A stretch of 19,456 bases of DNA from Methylomonas sp. (GTDB taxonomy: Bacteria; Pseudomonadota; Gammaproteobacteria; Methylococcales; Methylomonadaceae): NCBI GenBank assembly GCA_028688235.1, contig JAQTYP010000011.1, positions 1 to 19,456 of the forward strand, given 5' to 3'. Positions 14,466 to 19,456 of the stretch are shown piece after piece (position 1 is the stretch's first letter; every line of letters starts with the position of its first letter). The position numbers and the translations under genes are program-made. The notes beneath the pieces are model-generated. The model had not been told where the DNA came from. It saw only the letters and a program-made list of their open reading frames with translations, and did not search any database.

Positions 14466-15392
14466 TTGGCTGAAAAAACTATTCGTATTGCAACCAGGCA
14501 AAGTCCTCTGGCATTGTGGCAGGCGGCACACGTTGCCTCCCGTTTACAACTGGCATTTCCGGACGTAAAAACCGAACTGATAAAAATGGTCACTCGCGGC
14601 GACAAGATATTGGACGCGCCGCTGGCCAAAGTCGGCGGCAAAGGCTTGTTCGTCAAGGAATTGGAGCAGGGTATGCTGGAAGGGGTCGCCGACATCGCCG
14701 TGCATTCGATGAAGGACGTGCCCGTGGAGTTTCCCGAAGGTCTGCATCTGGCGGTGATACTGGAGCGCGAAGACCCTACGGACGCCTTTGTGTCCAACCG
14801 TTATCGAAGTTTGGCCGAATTGCCGGCCGACGCCCGTATCGGCACATCCAGTCTGCGCCGCCAATGCCAGATCAAGGAAAAATTCCCGCAGGCCGAAATT
14901 CTGAGCCTGCGCGGCAATGTCAACACCCGATTGGCTAAACTGGATGCCGGCGAGTACGATGCCATCATTTTGGCTTCTGCCGGCTTGAAACGCTTAGGAC
15001 TAGGCGAGCGTATCACGGCCGCGTTGTCGCCGGAGGAAAGCTTGCCGGCCATGGGGCAGGGAGCGATAGGCATAGAATGCCGTACTGACGACATCGAGAT
15101 ACACGATTATCTTGACGTTCTGCATGACGAAGAGACCAGCATTCGGGTCAAAGCCGAGCGGTCGATGAATGCAAGGCTGAACGGCGGCTGCCAGGTGCCG
15201 ATCGCAGGTTTTGCCGAGATCCGCGGCGATCGTTTGTTCATGCGCGGACTGGTCGGCAGTCCCGACGGCTCGTTGCTATATCGCGCCCAAGCCGAAAGTC
15301 CGCTGGATCAAGCCGAACGCTTGGGCGTTTCCATAGCCGACGACTTGCTGGCGCAAGGCGCGGACAAGATACTACGCGAGCTCTATTCGTGA
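14466..15392 (+). CDS. hemC: hydroxymethylbilane synthase (porphobilinogen deaminase), 308 aa, TTG start
   Basis: HemC joins four porphobilinogens into hydroxymethylbilane. RIATRQSPLALWQA at the N-terminus, HSMKD with catalytic D84, GTSSLRRQCQ, RGNVNTRL and NGGCQVPIA with the dipyrromethane-carrying C242 are all present. I choose the TTG at 14466, not the ATG at 14427. AGGAG lies five bases before TTG, and from there D84 and C242 fall on exactly the numbers of the E. coli enzyme. The upstream ATG would add 13 residues with no counterpart. The stop overlaps the hemD GTG start. Confidence 0.96.
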   Translation: MAEKTIRIATRQSPLALWQAAHVASRLQLAFPDVKTELIKMVTRGDKILDAPLAKVGGKGLFVKELEQGMLEGVADIAVHSMKDVPVEFPEGLHLAVILEREDPTDAFVSNRYRSLAELPADARIGTSSLRRQCQIKEKFPQAEILSLRGNVNTRLAKLDAGEYDAIILASAGLKRLGLGERITAALSPEESLPAMGQGAIGIECRTDDIEIHDYLDVLHDEETSIRVKAERSMNARLNGGCQVPIAGFAEIRGDRLFMRGLVGSPDGSLLYRAQAESPLDQAERLGVSIADDLLAQGADKILRELYS

Positions 15393-16171
15393 CGGACGAG
15401 CTGAAGGGGGCCGTCGTCTTGGTCACCCGGCCGGCGGCCCAGGCGCATCGGCTATGCGAACTCATTGCGCAACAGGGCGGCACGGCATTGCGATTTCCAA
15501 CCTTGGAGATCCGGGCGGTGAATGTCGAAACCAGGGTCATCGAACAGTCTCTAAGCCGGGACTGGTTGATTTTTACCAGCACGAACGCCGTAGATTTTGC
15601 TCTGAAAGCGTTCGATGGCAAAATGCCGCAGTTACGAACATTACGCTTGGCCGCGGTTGGTCAGGCCACCGCGAATGCATTACGGCAGGCAGGACTCACC
15701 GTGGCTTGCGTACCGGAACACGATTTCAGCAGTGAAGGCCTGCTTGCCGAAGCCGATATGCGGCAAGTGGCGAGCCAGCGTATGACGATAGTGCGCGGTG
15801 TTGGCGGCCGGGAAAAACTGGCGCAAACACTGCGCAATCGCGGCGCAAAGGTCGATTATCTCGAAGTTTATCGCCGCTGCCGGCCGGAAGGCGACAATCG
15901 CCTGCTGGTTCAGCATTTGACTGAAGGTCGCTTGGCTGCGATCACGATTACCAGCGGAGAAGCGCTGGAGAACTTGCTGACTCTGCTGGATCCGGCGTCG
16001 AACGCATTGTTGCGCCGGTTGCCGTTGATAGTGGTCAGCGAAAGACAGCAACAATTGGCGAAGCAATTGGGTTTCGAACAAATTACAATCAGCCGGCAGC
16101 CGACAGATGCCGCCATTTTAGAGACATTGACTACGTTATTTAACGGGGAAAACAGTGGCCGAAGTAATTGA
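15389..16171 (+). CDS. hemD: uroporphyrinogen-III synthase (260 aa), GTG start
   Basis: HemD closes hydroxymethylbilane with inversion of ring D to give uroporphyrinogen III, the branch point for haem, sirohaem and cobalamin. Sequence identity is low in this family, but LVTRPAAQAHRLCELIAQQG, the IFTSTNAVDFAL segment, AAVGQATANAL and ITSGEALENLL are typical. Length is normal. The start is GTG within a GTGA overlap with hemC, so coupling is likely. Its 3' end overlaps the start of hemX by 17 bases. Position inside hemCDXY makes the assignment firm. Confidence 0.93.
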   Translation: MTDELKGAVVLVTRPAAQAHRLCELIAQQGGTALRFPTLEIRAVNVETRVIEQSLSRDWLIFTSTNAVDFALKAFDGKMPQLRTLRLAAVGQATANALRQAGLTVACVPEHDFSSEGLLAEADMRQVASQRMTIVRGVGGREKLAQTLRNRGAKVDYLEVYRRCRPEGDNRLLVQHLTEGRLAAITITSGEALENLLTLLDPASNALLRRLPLIVVSERQQQLAKQLGFEQITISRQPTDAAILETLTTLFNGENSGRSN

Positions 16172-17318
16172 AGAACAACAAGAACAAGCAAGCCCAGTGG
16201 TAGTGGTGAAAAAGTCTCGAGCCGGCTTGTGGATAGGCCTTGTCGCCATCGCTTTGGTCATCGCATTGGCCGCCGCCGGTTTTTACTTCATGCAGCAATT
16301 GCGGGCCAGCCAGGACAGTGAAAATAGCCAGGATGCCTTGAAACTGATAGAAATCGACAAGGAATTGAACCTTCTACAGCAGCAGGTAACCGGTGTGCAA
16401 TCGCAGATCGCCAACCTGAATGCCGAAATGGCCGGCAAAGACAATCATTTCAACCAGACTCTGGCAGAATTCACCAAACTGCACGACGAACGTTTGGGAA
16501 GTACGCGTAAAGAACTGGAAACCTCGATTACCTTATTACAACGCCAATTGGGTAAAACCCGCGGCGACTGGTTGCTCGCCGATGCCGAATATCTGCTCAG
16601 CGTGGCCAGTCAGCGTCTGCATCTGGTCGGCGACGTTGCGACGACCCGCGAAGCATTGGAGGCGGCCGATCAACGCCTCAGAGAGAGCGGAGATGCCTCG
16701 GTCTTCAAGGTGCGCGAACAAATTGCCAAAGAAATCGCCGCCTTGAATAGCGTCGTCGTGCCGGACATCGTCGGCATATATGCACGAATTCAACATCTGC
16801 AGGATGCAGTGGAAGGCTTATCGGTATTCCTGCCGCATGCCGGCAAACAGGCCGAAAAAGACCAAGCGCCTCAAGATCTTTCCCAACACGGCCACGAAAT
16901 TTTGGACCAGGTCGCCAAACAATTGGAGGGTTACGTGGTGTTGCGCCATACGGAACAACCGGTCAACGCCGTTTTGTCTCCCGAGGAAGCTCACTTTATC
17001 AAGCAGCAACTGAAAGTTAGGCTGGAAATGATAGAAATTGCATTGGTGCAACAAAACGACACCTTATTCGGCAGCAGCATTGCCGATGCCAAGGAGTGGC
17101 TGAAGAAGAATTTTGCCGAAAACCGGAAAACCGAGCAATTCATCGCCGAACTGGACGAATTGGCGAGCGTTCAATTGCACAGCCAGTATCCGGACGTCAG
17201 CGGATCGTTGAAAATGCTTAAGGACATCAGCAAGCTGCGCGTCGAAACAGACAAAGCCTTGCTGACCGATCAGCCGGCTCCCGCTGCGCCCCAGCAACCG
17301 ACCGAAGGCCAGCCATAA
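16155..17318 (+). CDS. hemX: HemX membrane protein (387 aa), GTG start
   Basis: HemX follows hemD in many Gammaproteobacteria. Although often labelled uroporphyrin-III C-methyltransferase, its biochemical role is not established. A short charged N-terminus precedes a single membrane segment (about residues 24-46), then a periplasmic coiled-coil region (about 58-135). The family segment WLLADAEYLLSVASQRLHL (139-157) follows. The C-terminus is Pro/Gln-rich. The start is GTG with GGGGA six bases upstream, inside the end of hemD. hemY starts 12 bp after the stop. Confidence 0.9.
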   Translation: MAEVIEEQQEQASPVVVVKKSRAGLWIGLVAIALVIALAAAGFYFMQQLRASQDSENSQDALKLIEIDKELNLLQQQVTGVQSQIANLNAEMAGKDNHFNQTLAEFTKLHDERLGSTRKELETSITLLQRQLGKTRGDWLLADAEYLLSVASQRLHLVGDVATTREALEAADQRLRESGDASVFKVREQIAKEIAALNSVVVPDIVGIYARIQHLQDAVEGLSVFLPHAGKQAEKDQAPQDLSQHGHEILDQVAKQLEGYVVLRHTEQPVNAVLSPEEAHFIKQQLKVRLEMIEIALVQQNDTLFGSSIADAKEWLKKNFAENRKTEQFIAELDELASVQLHSQYPDVSGSLKMLKDISKLRVETDKALLTDQPAPAAPQQPTEGQP

Positions 17319-17330
17319 GCGAGCGCAGCC

Positions 17331-18563
17331 ATGAAAAATGTCATTTACTTTGTCGCTTCCCTCCTTAGCGCCGTGGCGCTGGCCTACGCACTGCATAGCT
17401 GGCTGGCCCACCATAACGATCCGGGTTACGTATTGATAGGCTTTGGACATTGGTCGCTGGAAACCTCGCTGACCGTGTTTACCATGGTGCAAGTCCTAGG
17501 ATTTTTTGTGTTGTACAGTTTTTTCCGCCTGCTAGGAGTGTTGATGCGGATGCCGGGCCAATTCGCTAAACGCCGGCGCTCGGTCAAATTCAACCGCTCT
17601 CAGGAGGCATTGATCGCCGGCCTGTTCGATGCCGCCGATGGTAACTGGGAAAGCGCCGAAAAAATTCTGATCAAGCATGCCGCCAATAGCGGCACACCTC
17701 TGCTGCATTACTTGACAGCGGCCCGCGCGGCACAATCTCGCGGCGCACTGGACAAACGCGACGAATATCTGCAAAAGGCGGCAGAACAATCATCGGACAA
17801 CAATTTGACCGTAGGCCTGACTCAAGCCGAATTGCACATGTCCGAACAACAATTCGAGCAAGCGATAGAAACCTTGAGCAAACTGCACTCCATCGATCCC
17901 GGCCACGGCCGCGTATTGAAAATGATGCATCAAGCCTATCAACATCTGGGAGATTGGGAGGGCTTGAGCCGTTTATTGCCGTCCCTGCAACAAAACAAAG
18001 TCCTGATGGAAACCGAAATCAAATTGTTGCAAACCAAGGCCTACAGCAGCTTGCTGAAAAATGCGGCCGCACAGAACGACGAGCAAGCGATACAAGCTTG
18101 CTGGAACGATATCCCGGATCACATCAAAACCCTGCCGGGCATCGCCAACATCTATTTTGCGGCAATGATCAATGCCGGCGCCGGGGCTGGTATCGAAGAA
18201 GCCATCATCAAGCAACTAGGCAAGCATTGGGACGCTACGCTGCTGGAGCTATATTCCAACATCGAAACCGATCATATTCCCAAACAGTTGCAGGCGGCCG
18301 AACAATGGCTGGCGGTCTACCCAAGGGATCCGATCTTGCTGAAGGTACTGGGCAAACTGGCTTATAAAGTCGGGCAAATGGAAAAATCCGAACAATATCT
18401 GCTGAAGAGTCTCAATATCGACCCATCCGTAGGGGCCTATCAGTTATTGGCCGAAGCCATGTTCGGCAAAGGCGACAAAGACCAAGCCTGCGACTACTTC
18501 AAGCGCGGCCTGGAACTGGCGTCCAACGAAGTCATCTCCCAAATGGAAAGAGATACGCCTTAA
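17331..18563 (+). CDS. hemY: HemY, TPR-containing inner-membrane protein (410 aa)
   Basis: This is the enterobacterial-type HemY, not the Bacillus protoporphyrinogen oxidase of the same name. Two membrane segments lie at about residues 4-24 and 44-68. A basic stretch follows (FAKRRRSVKFNRSQEALIAG), then a helical domain and tetratricopeptide-like repeats near residues 140-190 and 330-405. The role in haem synthesis is not defined. It ends the hem operon. Its TAA stop (18561-18563) is the first three bases of the 8-bp duplication flanking a MITE-like insertion, so the coding region is unchanged but the native 3' end is displaced. Confidence 0.92.
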   Translation: MKNVIYFVASLLSAVALAYALHSWLAHHNDPGYVLIGFGHWSLETSLTVFTMVQVLGFFVLYSFFRLLGVLMRMPGQFAKRRRSVKFNRSQEALIAGLFDAADGNWESAEKILIKHAANSGTPLLHYLTAARAAQSRGALDKRDEYLQKAAEQSSDNNLTVGLTQAELHMSEQQFEQAIETLSKLHSIDPGHGRVLKMMHQAYQHLGDWEGLSRLLPSLQQNKVLMETEIKLLQTKAYSSLLKNAAAQNDEQAIQACWNDIPDHIKTLPGIANIYFAAMINAGAGAGIEEAIIKQLGKHWDATLLELYSNIETDHIPKQLQAAEQWLAVYPRDPILLKVLGKLAYKVGQMEKSEQYLLKSLNIDPSVGAYQLLAEAMFGKGDKDQACDYFKRGLELASNEVISQMERDTP

Positions 18564-18568
18564 ACCAA
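18561..18568. repeat. left target-site duplication TAAACCAA
   Basis: It abuts the left terminal repeat of the MITE-like element and includes the hemY stop codon. The matching right copy is at 18896-18903. Confidence 0.85.
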
Positions 18569-18895
18569 GGGGGCGATTCAAACTGAGGGGAAATTACTTG
18601 GGGAGCCAGGTGGTATCGGGGCGGCCTTTTCTTTTTTGGCCTCGCAAAAGAAAGAAACTCGGCTATCGGGTCGAAGCCCGACTTTAAATTGGCGGCTTCT
18701 CGTTTAAAACGGGACACAGAGGGAGGCTTAACCGTTCGCCCCTGAGTTTGTCGAAGGGTGAACGGTTAAGCCATTCATGGTTCGACAAGCACACCACGAA
18801 CGGCTTAACCTCTGACTGTCCCGGCTTAAGTTGGTAGCCAAATTGGCTTCGCGCAGCGTTTCATTTTTTATTGCGCCTCAGTTTGAATCGCACCC
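18569..18895. mobile_element. MITE-like non-coding element (327 bp)
   Basis: The element has 20-bp terminal inverted repeats of the form GGGNGCGATTCAAACTGAGG at 18569-18588 and 18876-18895, with one mismatch at position 4. It is flanked directly on both sides by TAAACCAA (18561-18568 and 18896-18903), a perfect 8-bp target duplication. It encodes no protein that I can recognise, so it must have been moved by a transposase elsewhere. An 8-bp duplication occurs in several IS families, such as IS1595 and ISL3, and I cannot assign one. Inside are several smaller palindromes, including CTTTTCTTTT near 18628 opposite CAAAAGAAAG, and AGCCAAATTGGCT near 18837. Confidence 0.85.
18725..18810. repeat. 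REP-like nested palindromes inside the MITE-like element
   Basis: GGCTTAACCGTTCGCCC (18725-18741) pairs with 18756-18772 over 17 bp with one mismatch. A third arm at 18802-18810 (GGCTTAACC) can compete for pairing with 18764-18772. The segments TTTGTCGAAGGG and TTCGACAAGC belong to a type of short palindrome common between genes in many proteobacteria. An outer pair, CGGGACA (18710-18716) and TGTCCCG (18817-18823), encloses all of it. Confidence 0.7.
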
Positions 18896-18903
18896 TAAAC
18901 CAA
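18896..18903. repeat. right target-site duplication TAAACCAA
   Basis: Identical to 18561-18568 and directly adjacent to the right terminal repeat of the MITE-like element. Confidence 0.85.
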
Positions 18904-18938
18904 GGGTGCCGGTAGGTCTTATTCGGCAAGACTGAAAG

Positions 18939-19456
18939 CTAGAAAAAGTCAGTTTCGTTGCCGGCGTCGTCGAGGGCAAGCGCGGCCGTTTTTTCGTAGA
19001 CGATGACCTGATTTCTGCCGCTGGCCTTGGCATGATACAAAGCCTTGTCGGCCCTATCCAGCAAGATCGACGGCATGATCGCACTGTCGACATGCGTAAC
19101 GCCTATGCTGACGGTTACCTGTCCGACGGTGGGAAATTCATGTTCGGCAATTCGCTGTCTGAAGCGCTCGAACACCGACTCGGCGCTCGCCTGGTCCGCC
19201 AGATTCAGAATCACGACGAACTCTTCCCCGCCGAATCGAAACAGAAAATCGTTGTAGCGAAAATGCTTTTCCATCATCTGACTGAACAGCAACAGCACCT
19301 CATCCCCATAGAGATGACCGAAGGTGTCGTTGACCCGCTTGAAATGATCGATGTCCAGAATCGCAAACCAGGAACTCTTGCTGAATCTGACGTCCTGAAC
19401 CGGTTGTCGCATATAATGTTCACATATCTGCAGCAGGCGTTTGTCGAAGGTCTGCC
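18939..19456 (-). CDS. GGDEF-domain diguanylate cyclase, C-terminal part (runs off right edge)
   Basis: The reading frame is open to the right edge, so the N-terminal sensor part is outside the window. What is visible is most of one GGDEF domain: the metal site ILDIDHFKRVNDTFGH, the active motif RFGGEEFVVIL, and the C-terminal SIGV and ADKALYHAKASGRNQV segments. An inhibitory-site RxxD (RYND) sits five residues before GGEEF. So the domain should make cyclic di-GMP from two GTP and be feedback-inhibited. An ATG at 19412 lies inside the domain, after the segment QTFDKRLLQICEHY, so I do not take it as the true start. It converges on hemY and ends 36 bp from the MITE-like element's right duplication. 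Confidence 0.9.
   Translation of the reverse strand, partial: QTFDKRLLQICEHYMRQPVQDVRFSKSSWFAILDIDHFKRVNDTFGHLYGDEVLLLFSQMMEKHFRYNDFLFRFGGEEFVVILNLADQASAESVFERFRQRIAEHEFPTVGQVTVSIGVTHVDSAIMPSILLDRADKALYHAKASGRNQVIVYEKTAALALDDAGNETDFF

Noticed and set aside
18532..18717. A 61-codon minus-strand frame across the hemY end and the MITE-like element
   Set aside because: It spans the insertion boundary, has no ribosome site and is explained by repeat DNA.

Overview
The window joins two kinds of DNA. Bases 1 to about 6641 are AT-rich and carry replication and integration genes of a mobile element. Bases 6642 to 19456 are more GC-balanced and carry tightly packed housekeeping genes of a gammaproteobacterium (hisBHAFI, pepN, a psiE-like gene, hemCDXY). 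The hemCDXY order is typical of Gammaproteobacteria. I suspect a Methylococcales-type or similar environmental lineage, but this is a guess from general style and no marker gene here proves it.

Region 1 (1-6641) is the right-hand part of an integrated element whose left end lies outside the window. On the minus strand it has a small three-gene unit: a 54-aa helix-turn-helix (HTH) protein, a 110-aa AlpA/Xis-like HTH protein and a 332-aa protein of unknown function, joined by ATGA and TAATG stop/start overlaps. After a gap with two hairpins comes a large primase-helicase fusion gene, then a strong hairpin and a stretch of A and T runs. On the plus strand a probable ribbon-helix-helix protein and a complete tyrosine recombinase form a second unit. 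The two units diverge from a 165-bp control region in which the two -35 boxes appear to share the same bases. The recombinase gene ends about 130 bp from the 3' end of a tRNA-Thr(CGU) gene. Between them are a three-copy 11-bp tandem repeat and an intrinsic terminator. This layout (integrase, AlpA-like regulator, primase-helicase, tRNA target) resembles phage satellites and P4/PICI-type islands. No capsid, packaging or conjugation genes are in view.

Region 2 (6642-14080, all minus strand) holds moaB, a DUF423 membrane protein, a PsiE-family membrane protein and pepN as one packed unit, followed by hisB, hisH, hisA, hisF and hisI. The tRNA-Thr gene starts 8 bp after the hisI stop, so it may be made from the his transcript. 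hisG, hisD and hisC are not in this window.

Region 3 (14466-18563, plus strand) is hemCDXY, which makes uroporphyrinogen III and includes two membrane proteins. Its first three genes appear to start with TTG, GTG and GTG. A 327-bp MITE-like element with 20-bp terminal inverted repeats and a perfect 8-bp target duplication has inserted exactly at the hemY stop codon. Beyond it, on the minus strand, is the C-terminal part of an intact-looking GGDEF diguanylate cyclase that runs off the right edge.
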